Of a DNA stretch of 13,561 nt, positions 7,905-13,561 are shown one piece after another (within the stretch, counting starts at the first letter, position 1; each line of letters opens with the position of its first letter). A program made the position numbers and the translations under genes. The stretch is from Chloroflexota bacterium. Lineage in GTDB: Bacteria > Chloroflexota > Limnocylindria > Limnocylindrales > CSP1-4. The DNA is taken from NCBI GenBank assembly GCA_021789355.1, contig JAJYJR010000086.1, positions 1-13,561 on the forward strand. The letters are read 5' to 3'. A model generated the notes under the pieces. The model searched no databases and was not told the DNA's origin. It saw only the letters and a program-made list of their open reading frames with translations.

Positions 7905-9242
7905 GAACGCATCGACCAGGGCCGGCGAGCCGCGAGTGGACCCCGGGCGGCCGGTCGACCCGAAGGCAGCCGAACTGCGGGCCGAGAAGAACCCGCTGAA
8001 ACGCTTCGGCAAGGTCCTCGGTCCGGGCCTCATCACCGGCGCATCGGACGACGATCCCTCGGGCATCGGGACCTACGCCCAGGCCGGAGCGCAGTACGGC
8101 TTCGCGACGCTCTGGTTGACGCTCCCGATGCTGCCGATGATGACGGCCGTCCAGTACATGTGCGCCAAGATCGGCCTGGTGAGCGGACGGGGCCTGGCGG
8201 GCGTGCTCCGGGAGCACTACCCCCGCGCCCTCTATCCGGCCGTGGTCGCCTTGGTGGTCGCCAACACGTTGAACGCCGGGGCGGACATCGGAGCCATCGC
8301 GGCGGCCATCAACCTGCTCGTGCCGATCCCGGCGATCGTCTTCATCGTGCCCGTCAGCCTGGGGATCGTCGGGCTCCAGGTCTTCGGCACCTATCGCCTC
8401 ATCGAGCGGGTCTTCAAGTGGCTTGCCCTGGCCCTTCTTGCCTACATCGGCGCCGCCCTGTTCGCACGGCCCGACGTCGGGAGCGTCCTGGCCGGAACGC
8501 TGATCCCGACGATCCGGCTCGACCCCAGGTACATCGGCATCCTCGTCGCGCTTCTGGGCACGACCATCTCGCCGTACCTCTTCTTCTGGCAGGCCAGCCA
8601 GGAGGTGGAGGAACAGATCAGCATCGGGCGGCGCCATCTCTGGCAACGCAAGGGGGCCTCGCGGTTCGAGCTCAGGTACGCCCTGTGGGACACCATCGGG
8701 GGATGGTCTTCTCGGAGATCGTGGCCTACTTCATCATCCTCGCCACCGGCGCCACCCTGTTCGCGGCGGGCAAGACGGACATCGCCTCCGCGACCGATGC
8801 CGCCCAGGCCCTGCGTCCCCTGGCCGGCGACGCGGCCGCCCTCCTGCTCGCCATCGGGCTCATCGGGGCAGGAGTGCTGGCGGTGCCCGTCCTCACGGGA
8901 TCGGCCGCCTACGGCGTGACCGAGGCGTTCGGGTGGCGATCGGGGCTCGATCGCACGCTCACCCGGGCGCCGCAGTTCTACGCGGTCATCATCGCCGCGA
9001 CGCTCGTCGGCATGACGATCAACTTCCTCGGGATCAACCCGATCACCGCCCTCGTCCTGAGCGCCGTGCTCAACGGCCTCATCGCCGCCCCGCTTCTCGT
9101 CCTCGTCATGCTCGTCTCGAATGACCGCGCGGCGATGGGCGAGCGGACCAACGGCCGTCTTCTCAATGTCGTCGGCTGGCTGACCACGATCGTCATGGGG
9201 CTGGCCGCTGTCGGCCTCATCGTGACGACGATCCTGGGTTAG
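7894..9242 (+). CDS. NRAMP-family divalent metal/Mg transporter-like protein, interrupted by a one-base frameshift
   Basis: Multi-span proton- or gradient-coupled metal importer family (SLC11/NRAMP, PF01566). The first frame runs from GTG 7894 to the frameshift; the text then continues from about 8703 to TAG 9240-9242 in another frame (MVFSEIVAYFIILATGATLF onward). Adding one G to the run GGGGG at 8698-8702 restores a 449-residue protein of normal family length reading ALWDTIGGMVFSEIVAYF. The transport-site motifs are non-canonical: span 1 has DPSG (54-57, in TGASDDDPSG) in place of DPGN, and span 6 has TISPY (224-228) in place of the usual MPH. This resembles the divergent NRAMP-related branch that includes Mg2+ carriers, so Mn/Fe specificity should not be assumed. 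A hairpin follows the stop. The N-terminal 35 residues are polar and the GTG start overlaps the preceding remnant. Confidence 0.85.
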
Positions 9243-9259
9243 CCCGAGTCGCCTCGGGC
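9242..9259 (+). terminator. Hairpin after the NRAMP-like gene
   Basis: GCCCGAG (9242-9248) and CTCGGGC (9253-9259) form a perfect 7-base stem with a TCGC loop, beginning on the last base of the TAG stop. No T-tract follows, so this is a GC-only terminator candidate. It could serve the tail end of the NRAMP-like transcript. Confidence 0.5.
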
Positions 9260-9412
9260 GGACCGCCTGCCCAGGAAGCCCGGCCGGAGACTGGCTGTTG
9301 CTGACCCGCAGGGAGTCCGAGGGTCGCGTTCATGGCGACGGTGGCGAGGAGGATCGAGGCGTTGACCTCGTCGCCGTCGACGAGGCTGACCAGGGTCACC
9401 TACCGGAGGGGA

Positions 9413-9488
9413 TGGTGGAGATGAGGGGACTCGAACCCCTGACCCCCGCGATGCGAACGCGGTGCTCTCCCAGCTGAGCTACATCCCC
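9413..9488 (-). tRNA. tRNA-Ala (anticodon CGC)
   Basis: On the minus strand a full 76-base cloverleaf is seen. The acceptor stem GGGGATG/CATCTCC contains the G3-U70 wobble pair that is the alanine identity element. The D arm is GCTCAGCTGGGAGAGC; the anticodon stem CCGCG/CGCGG holds the loop TTCGCAT with anticodon CGC (reads GCG); the T arm is AGGGG-TTCGAGT-CCCCT. A discriminator A and an encoded CCA end it at 9413. It lies alone on the minus strand, tail to tail with the NRAMP-like gene and divergent from the SOS operon. Confidence 0.97.
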
Positions 9489-9552
9489 ACGCGCGGCGCA
9501 GTCTAGCACAGGGCCCCGGGCCTCCCCGGGGCTGGCGGCCGGGTCCGGACCA

Positions 9553-9580
9553 TTGACAACTAGAACGGATGTTCTATGAT
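9553..9580 (+). promoter_or_regulatory. SOS promoter with LexA box upstream of imuA
   Basis: TTGACA (9553-9558, perfect -35) and TATGAT (9575-9580, one mismatch to TATAAT) are 16 bases apart. Between them and overlapping the -10 lies TAGAACGGATGTTCTA (9561-9576), with perfect 6-base arms, fitting the Gram-positive/actinobacterial LexA operator core GAAC-R-N-R-Y-GTTC at every position. Bound LexA would block RNA polymerase directly. The expected transcription start (about 9587) is only a few bases before the imuA ATG at 9590, so the mRNA is leaderless or nearly so. Confidence 0.9.
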
Positions 9581-9589
9581 GATCGTCCC

Positions 9590-10924
9590 ATGGCCAGCCC
9601 CTCCCCGGCAGTCTCGGCCGCCCTGACGTCCCTCCGGGAACGCTGGGGTGCCGCAGCTCCCCGGCCGGCGACGGAGGTCGCCGGTGCGCTCGCGCTCGCA
9701 CCCCGCCAGGCGCCATCGGAGGGGACCCCGGCGGACCTGGCCGTGCTGCAGCCTGTCGTGGTGGCCACCGGACCGGCTCCTGCCGCGGATGCTGCAGGCC
9801 GGCCCGGCACGGCGGCACCCGGCCTCCCCTGGCGGCCCGATCCCCGGCGGGTGGTGCCGACCGGCTTCCCCGCCCTCGACGCGATCCTCGGCCCCGGCGG
9901 TCTGCCGCGTGAGGCCGGAGCCGTCTTCCGCGGGGATGCCTCGAGCGGCAAGACCACGCTCGCCCTCCGCCTGGTCGCGGAGGTCCAGGCCGCGGGCGGC
10001 ATCGTCGCCTACCTGGATCTCGCCGACAGCCTGGATCCCGTCGAGGCGGTCGCCCGCGGCGTCCGTCTCGAATGGCTCGTCGTGCTCGTCCCGAGGACGC
10101 TGGCGGAGGCCCTGGCGATGGCGGCGACGCTGCTCCAGGACCGCGCGGTGGACCTGCTCCTGCTGGACCTCCCGGCCCGGTCCGAGCGGGTCGGGGCAGG
10201 GGAGGTCGGAGGGGCGTCGGGCCCGTCGGGAAAGCGCCCGGCCACGATCGCCGACCGCCTCCAGCGCCTGGCGGCCCTCGCCCGGCGAGCCGGGGCCGGT
10301 CTCCTGGTCCTCGAGCCGCCCGGCCTCCCGGCCCCCCTGCGGGGGGCGCTCGCGGAGTCGGCCGGCCTCCGCCTCGAGCTGGTACGCCGGGCCTGGATCC
10401 GCCTCGGCCGGGATGTCGTCGGCCAGCGAACGGAGGTGACGGTCACCCGGAACCGCTTCGGCCCGTCGGGCCGGCGGGCCGAGCTCCTGATCCTCTATGC
10501 CGAGGCCGGGCGGCGCGATGCCTGCCTCGAGCGGCCGGGCCTCCTGCGGGAGGAGGGGACTCGATCCGCCGATCGCCCCGACCTCCGCCGCCCGGGCGCC
10601 GGTCCGCCGGTCCGCCAGCTCGCCGATCCCGTCGCCCTCGGCGACCCGGTCGGCCCGTCCACCGCCCGTCGGTCCGGCGACCCGGCGCCGCTCCCGGTCA
10701 TCCGGCCGGGCATCGATCCGGTCCCCCTCGCGAGCATCTCCGATGCGACTCCTCCACCTGTTCTGGCCTCACCTCCCCCTCCGCCTCAGCCGCAGCCGGG
10801 CCTCCGGCTCGTTCCCGGCCGGCCCGGTCATCCTCGGCGGCCAGCCCTGGACGGACGGCGCGGTCCTGGACGCCGATCGGGCGGCCCGCGACCTCGGCGT
10901 CCGGCGGGGAATGCCGCTCGGTGA
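9590..10924 (+). CDS. imuA: ImuA-type RecA-like mutasome protein
   Basis: Accessory factor of the DNA-damage-inducible mutasome, thought to help ImuB and the error-prone DnaE2 polymerase at lesions. From ATG 9590 it has 444 residues. The RecA-like core has Walker A GDASSGKT (115-122) after a FPALDAILGPGGLP entry segment, and a Walker B-like LLLLD ending at Asp193. Core strands continue to about residue 300 (TRNRFGPSGRRAELLILYA). Residues beyond about 320 are a Pro/Arg/Ala-rich low-complexity tail. The last 61 codons overlap imuB in another frame and lose the strong GC3 bias after 10743, so the tail reads as imuB's shadow and the protein may end there only for lack of a stop. First gene of the LexA-controlled operon. 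Lacks a ribosome site; leaderless start inferred. Confidence 0.85.
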   Translation: MASPSPAVSAALTSLRERWGAAAPRPATEVAGALALAPRQAPSEGTPADLAVLQPVVVATGPAPAADAAGRPGTAAPGLPWRPDPRRVVPTGFPALDAILGPGGLPREAGAVFRGDASSGKTTLALRLVAEVQAAGGIVAYLDLADSLDPVEAVARGVRLEWLVVLVPRTLAEALAMAATLLQDRAVDLLLLDLPARSERVGAGEVGGASGPSGKRPATIADRLQRLAALARRAGAGLLVLEPPGLPAPLRGALAESAGLRLELVRRAWIRLGRDVVGQRTEVTVTRNRFGPSGRRAELLILYAEAGRRDACLERPGLLREEGTRSADRPDLRRPGAGPPVRQLADPVALGDPVGPSTARRSGDPAPLPVIRPGIDPVPLASISDATPPPVLASPPPPPQPQPGLRLVPGRPGHPRRPALDGRRGPGRRSGGPRPRRPAGNAAR

Positions 10925-12035
10925 CGCGCACCGGCTGGTCCCGGAGGCCGCCTTTCTCGACGCCTACCCCGGCGCGGACCGGGCTGCGGTGGAGGCGGCC
11001 CTCGAGCGGCTGGCCGCCTTCAGCCCCGGCCTCGGCGGGGCGACGGATGTCGCGGACCCGGCCTTCGGCCGGCTCGAGGTCCAGCTCGACGGCCTGGAGC
11101 GGCTGTGGGGCCCGGAGCCGGTCCTGGTCGAGCGGATCCGCTGGGCGCTGGCGCCGCTCCTGCCCGGTCCGCCGCGGGCGGGGATCGGCGGCACCCGGTT
11201 CGGGGCCGCGGTCGCGGCCGGTCGCACCGAGCCCCCCGCCGAGGGCGGCCTCCCGCTCCTGAGGATCGCGCCCGGCGAGGATGCGGCGTTCCTGGCCCCG
11301 CTGCCGGCCGGGCTGCTCAGCCCCGACCCGGACGTCCGCGGCCGGCTGGGTCGTTTCGGTCTGCGCCGGATCGGCCAGGTGGCGGCGCTGCCGCGGTCGG
11401 CGCTCGTGGCCCGCTTCGGCGGCGCGGGAGAGCAACTGCATGACCGGGCCAACGGCCGCGAGACGGAGCCCTTCCGGCCGCGCCGCTCCCCGGAGCGGCT
11501 CGTTCTGGCGCTGCCGATCGAGCCGCCGATCGGCGAGCTCGAGCCGCTCCGCTTCGTCCTCCGCCGCCTGGTGGAGGCGCTGGCCGACCAGCTCCTCGCC
11601 CGCGGCGCGGCGGCCGGCCGCGCCCGCCTCGGGTTGACGCTCGATCAGGCGTTCGCGCCGCCTGGGATCCCGGCCGAGCTTGTCGTGGAGCAGCGCCTGC
11701 CCGAGCCGACCGCCGAGGCGGCCGCTGTCGAGCGGCTCCTGGTCGCCCGGCTGGAGCGGGCGATGCCACCGGCTCCGGTCGCTCGGCTCGAGCTGGAGCT
11801 GGCCGACGTCCTGCCCGCGGCCGGCCAGCAGCTGACGCTCTTCACGCCACAGGCCGGGCGGACGGCGCGCCTCCGCTGGCAGCTGGCCAGGCTCGCCGTG
11901 CGCTTCGGTGAGGACCGCGTCGGCTGGGTCGACCTGGGCGATCCCGAGGCGACCCTGCCGGAGCGCCGCTGGCGCTGGCGGCCCGTGCGGGCCGACGGGG
12001 CTGCCGTTCCCGATACCGGCCGGAACGGCCCGTGA
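10743..12035 (+). CDS. imuB: ImuB, catalytically inactive Y-family polymerase-like mutasome protein
   Basis: Y-family polymerase homologue that serves as an adaptor linking the sliding clamp, ImuA and DnaE2/ImuC. The start ATG 10743 gives MRLLHLFWPHLPLRL, the normal ImuB opening, where active Pol IV has the metal-binding D-x-D. The second catalytic motif (S-x-D-E in Pol IV) appears here as VQLDGLERLWG, so the Glu is missing. Both losses fit a non-catalytic polymerase. The helix-hairpin-helix-like segment LGRFGLRRIGQVAALP precedes the little-finger-like region (about 250-360). A clamp-binding pentapeptide QLTLF lies at 363-367, as in known ImuB proteins. It is 430 residues, with no ribosome site, starting inside the imuA frame; the stop shares GTGA with the next gene. 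Translational coupling is likely. Confidence 0.93.
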   Translation: MRLLHLFWPHLPLRLSRSRASGSFPAGPVILGGQPWTDGAVLDADRAARDLGVRRGMPLGDAHRLVPEAAFLDAYPGADRAAVEAALERLAAFSPGLGGATDVADPAFGRLEVQLDGLERLWGPEPVLVERIRWALAPLLPGPPRAGIGGTRFGAAVAAGRTEPPAEGGLPLLRIAPGEDAAFLAPLPAGLLSPDPDVRGRLGRFGLRRIGQVAALPRSALVARFGGAGEQLHDRANGRETEPFRPRRSPERLVLALPIEPPIGELEPLRFVLRRLVEALADQLLARGAAAGRARLGLTLDQAFAPPGIPAELVVEQRLPEPTAEAAAVERLLVARLERAMPPAPVARLELELADVLPAAGQQLTLFTPQAGRTARLRWQLARLAVRFGEDRVGWVDLGDPEATLPERRWRWRPVRADGAAVPDTGRNGP

Positions 12036-12280
12036 CCCGCCTGCTCCGGGAGCATCCGCCCATCGACGTCGAGCTGGACGGCGAGGGGAGCCTCCGGGCG
12101 ATCCGCTGGAACGGCCGCCGGGAGGTCGTCGAGGTCTGCAACGGCTGGCGGGTCGAGGAGGACTGGTGGCGCGCGCCGATCGCCCGCGACTACTTCAAGG
12201 TGGTGGGGGAGCGCTGGCTGGCGCTCGTCTACTTCGACCGGCTGGCCGGCACCTGGCACCTGGAGCGGCTCTATGACTGA
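12032..12280 (+). CDS. DUF6504-like small protein of the mutasome operon
   Basis: 82 residues from GTG 12032. Its start overlaps the imuB stop in the four bases GTGA, a layout typical of coupled translation. The sequence has a short strand-rich body: IDVELDGEGSLRAIRWNG, then a Trp-rich stretch GWRVEEDWWR, then the DYFKVVGERWLALVYFDRLAG segment and a closing WHLERLYD. This looks like the small DUF6504 family that commonly follows imuB or dnaE2 in actinobacterial-type SOS operons; I recognise it by pattern and position, and the function is not known. As last gene before strong hairpins it completes the operon imuA-imuB-DUF6504 and would share LexA control. The dnaE2 gene is not in the window. 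Confidence 0.8.
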   Translation: MTRLLREHPPIDVELDGEGSLRAIRWNGRREVVEVCNGWRVEEDWWRAPIARDYFKVVGERWLALVYFDRLAGTWHLERLYD

Positions 12281-12284
12281 ATGC

Positions 12285-12341
12285 GCCGGCGACTGCCGGG
12301 CTCAGCCCGGGTCGCCGGCCGACCGGCAACCCCGCCGGTCG
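12285..12341. terminator. Two tandem hairpins between the SOS operon and the convergent small gene
   Basis: The first has outer arms GCCGGCGAC (12285-12293) and GTCGCCGGC (12311-12319), inner arms CCGGGC (12296-12301) and GCCCGG (12305-12310), a TCA loop and a TG bulge. The second has arms CGACCGGC (12320-12327) and GCCGGTCG (12334-12341) with loop AACCCC. They start 4 bases after the DUF6504-like stop and end 3 bases before the stop of the opposing small gene, so they probably terminate both directions. There is no T-tract. Confidence 0.8.
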
Positions 12342-12344
12342 GGC

Positions 12345-12497
12345 TCAGGCGGCCGGATGCCCCAGCGCCAGGCTGACGACGAGCAGCACGACCAGGATCG
12401 CGATGAGCAGGACCACCGCGCTCAGGTCGTGCGAGTGAGTCGTCTGCACGATCAAGTCCCCCGAGTCCGTCACCACCGGCCGGGCGGCCGGCGCCAT
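12345..12497 (-). CDS. Small single-span membrane protein (50 aa), unknown function
   Basis: Not recognised. ATG 12495-12497 to TGA 12345-12347 gives 50 residues: a polar N-terminal part (VTDSGDLIVQTTHSHDLS) and one strongly hydrophobic span (about 27-46, AVVLLIAILVVLLVVSLALG) ending close to the C-terminus. No clear ribosome site stands before the ATG; GTG codons at residues 8 and 9 are alternative starts. Codon third positions are almost all G or C. It is downstream on the same strand of the 33-residue gene and lipoprotein, with 117 bases between, and converges on the SOS operon across the paired hairpins. Similar to, but not homologous in an obvious way with, the 33-residue neighbour. Confidence 0.5.
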   Translation of the reverse strand: MAPAARPVVTDSGDLIVQTTHSHDLSAVVLLIAILVVLLVVSLALGHPAA

Positions 12498-12614
12498 TCA
12501 GACGTCGGCGGCGGCCCACCTGTTGCATCGGAGCCGACGGGTGATCCGCGATCGGCCGACCGGGGCCGATCCGCGCAACCCGGCCCGCGCAGACCGGCCC
12601 GCGCCGGCCCGGAA

Positions 12615-12716
12615 TCAGACCCGGGGCGCCGCCGCGACCACGAAGATCACGACCAGGGCGACGAGCACCACGACCAGCAGCCCGGCTCCGATGAAATCGC
12701 GCGTCGTGGGGCGCAT
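12615..12716 (-). CDS. Tiny single-span membrane protein (33 aa)
   Basis: ATG 12714-12716 to TGA 12615-12617 encodes 33 residues: a short basic head (MRPTTRDFIG), a single span of about 19 hydrophobic residues and a short end (APRV). The ribosome site AAGGAGAG ends 3 bases before the ATG and its AGGAG core lies 5 bases before it, the clearest such site in this half of the window, which is the main reason to believe it. It begins 31 bases after the lipoprotein stop on the same strand and is probably co-transcribed. Function unknown; such micro-proteins often sit in membrane complexes or act as regulators, but nothing here says which. Confidence 0.6.
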   Translation of the reverse strand: MRPTTRDFIGAGLLVVVLVALVVIFVVAAAPRV

Positions 12717-12747
12717 CCGCTCTCCTTCTGTGGCTTCCCGAACCGGC

Positions 12748-13392
12748 TCAGCTGAACGGGCAGGCCGCGCCGTACAGCACGGTGAGCATCGTCTGTGAAC
12801 CCTGCGGCGCGACCTGGACCTGGGCCTTGCAGCCCGCGGCCTGGCCGGTCGCGTCGATCGTCCGGCTGCCGTCCTCCAGGGCCGGTCCGGCGCTCGCCTG
12901 GAAGCCGGCCCCCTGGAGCGCGGCCAGCGACCAGGTGACGACCGCCGAGACCGTCGCCGTGGTCGTCAGCACCGCGCTCGCCGGACCGCTGGCGGCTGCC
13001 GCCGGCTCGGCGCCCGGGTAGACCGGGAAGGCGGGTGGCAGGGCATCCCAGATCCGGCCCCAGCTCGTGTCCGTCTGGGTGGGCGGCGAGGTGGAAGCGC
13101 CCGCGCTGGCGGTCGGGCTCGCCGGGGCCGAGGACGTGGCGATCGGCGGCATCGAAACCACGGCCGTGACCGTGGGGCTGGCCGGTGGCGACGCGGGGCT
13201 CGACGCGGCGGGCGCGCTGCAGGCGGCGACGAGGACGAGGGCGAGGGACGCCACCAGCGCGGCGCCGGCGAGCCGGCTCGGCCGGCTGCCCCCGCGCAGC
13301 GCTCCGCGCCGGGATTGGACGACTGGTGGCGGGCTGGCGGTCGGCAACGCGACGGTTCCTCCGAAGGCGGCGGCGCGATCGAGTGTCGTCAT
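12748..13392 (-). CDS. Secreted lipoprotein of unknown function
   Basis: From ATG 13390-13392 the protein has 214 residues. An Arg-rich segment (RRGALRGGSRPSRL, about 28-41) and a hydrophobic core lead to a lipobox LVAAC with the acylated Cys58, followed by an Ala/Ser/Pro/Thr-rich spacer (about 59-100). The C-terminal domain (about 100-214) opens with WGRIWDALPPAFPVYPGAEP and closes with two Cys (188 and 211, in GCKAQVQV and YGAACPF) that could form a disulphide. I associate this pattern with lipoproteins in Chloroflexota genomes but know no function. The long n-region makes the start uncertain; an upstream in-frame ATG at 13464 is disfavoured because it abuts a 15-base-pair hairpin. It would be anchored on the outer face of the membrane. 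The 33-residue gene follows 31 bases downstream. Confidence 0.75.
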   Translation of the reverse strand: MTTLDRAAAFGGTVALPTASPPPVVQSRRGALRGGSRPSRLAGAALVASLALVLVAACSAPAASSPASPPASPTVTAVVSMPPIATSSAPASPTASAGASTSPPTQTDTSWGRIWDALPPAFPVYPGAEPAAAASGPASAVLTTTATVSAVVTWSLAALQGAGFQASAGPALEDGSRTIDATGQAAGCKAQVQVAPQGSQTMLTVLYGAACPFS

Positions 13393-13464
13393 CGTACCGG
13401 GGAGCGGCCGAGACGGCACGAGCGCCTCGTGGCCCGGGGTCTCCGGCCCTCCACGACCCTGCAT

Positions 13465-13502
13465 TCGAGAGGGCCCGCCCCGTCGGAGGCGGGCCCTCTC
13501 GA
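13465..13502. terminator. Strong hairpin, 15-bp stem
   Basis: TCGAGAGGGCCCGCC (13465-13479) and GGCGGGCCCTCTCGA (13488-13502) are perfectly complementary with an 8-base loop. It lies 72 bases upstream of the lipoprotein start, so it most likely ends a minus-strand gene beyond the right edge. No T-tract follows. The last 59 bases of the window show no recognisable gene. Confidence 0.75.
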
Positions 13503-13561
13503 TGACGACCCGGCCACCACCGGACCGCCGTGCCTCGGAACCCCAGATGCCGAGACGGAGG

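Noticed and set aside
7425..8646. Minus-strand open frames across the remnant and the NRAMP-like gene
   Set aside because: No recognisable domain, composition typical of reverse-strand shadows, while the plus strand carries clear homology.
9413..9488. tRNA gene as an integration site of a mobile element
   Set aside because: No integrase, no repeat of the tRNA 3' end elsewhere in the window that I could see, and an ordinary operon on the other side.
12273..12755. Plus-strand 160-codon frame after the DUF6504-like gene
   Set aside because: Starts inside the previous gene's end, passes through two terminator hairpins and is antisense to two small genes with membrane spans.
13393..13464. Upstream ATG at 13464 as the lipoprotein start
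   Set aside because: It lies at the foot of a 15-bp hairpin and would make the signal n-region about 64 residues long; ATG 13392 is more plausible, though the true start may be still later.

Overview
The window is very GC-rich, with G/C-ending codons, several GTG/TTG starts, some apparently leaderless starts and a Gram-positive-type SOS box (GAAC-N4-GTTC). Together with the gene content (imuA-imuB plus a DUF6504-like gene, a DUF3494 surface protein, a lipoprotein of a type I associate with Chloroflexota genomes) this suggests a Chloroflexota bacterium, possibly a metagenome-assembled genome. Actinomycetota or a related phylum cannot be excluded from one window.

Layout. (1) 1-1613, minus strand: a heat-shock block, hsp20, groES, groEL (the last cut by the left edge after 180 codons), with a PadR-family regulator divergent from hsp20 at 1744-2379. 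(2) 2476-4586, minus strand: an envelope block of yggT-like, GlsB/YeaQ/YmgE-like, a membrane-anchored DUF3494 (ice-binding/adhesin fold) protein and a 59-residue single-span protein, with tandem hairpins between the first two. (3) 4860-5642, plus: an OmpR-type response regulator with a degenerate receiver and no kinase beside it, followed by about 630 bases with little coding evidence apart from one possible small membrane protein and a cluster of palindromes. (4) 6276-9242, plus: a GH130-like glycoside phosphorylase/hydrolase, the 3' remnant of an alkaline-phosphatase-superfamily membrane phosphodiesterase, and an NRAMP-like metal transporter. The last two each carry an apparent one-base deletion. 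(5) 9413-9488, minus: tRNA-Ala(CGC). (6) 9553-12341, plus: an SOS-controlled mutagenesis operon, namely a LexA box inside a strong sigma-70 promoter, then imuA, imuB and a DUF6504-like gene, closed by two strong hairpins. (7) 12345-13502, minus: two tiny single-span membrane proteins and a secreted lipoprotein, with a 15-bp hairpin upstream of the lipoprotein.

How they work together: hsp20-groES-groEL is a protein-folding module. imuA-imuB-DUF6504 is the accessory part of the DNA-damage-inducible mutasome. Its catalytic partner DnaE2/ImuC is not in the window. The envelope genes look like stress- or surface-related housekeeping accessories. I see no CRISPR array, phage, transposon or clear defence system. 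The most notable points are the architecture of the SOS operon, the atypical response regulator, the non-canonical NRAMP motifs, the anchored DUF3494 protein and two frameshifts that may be sequencing errors.
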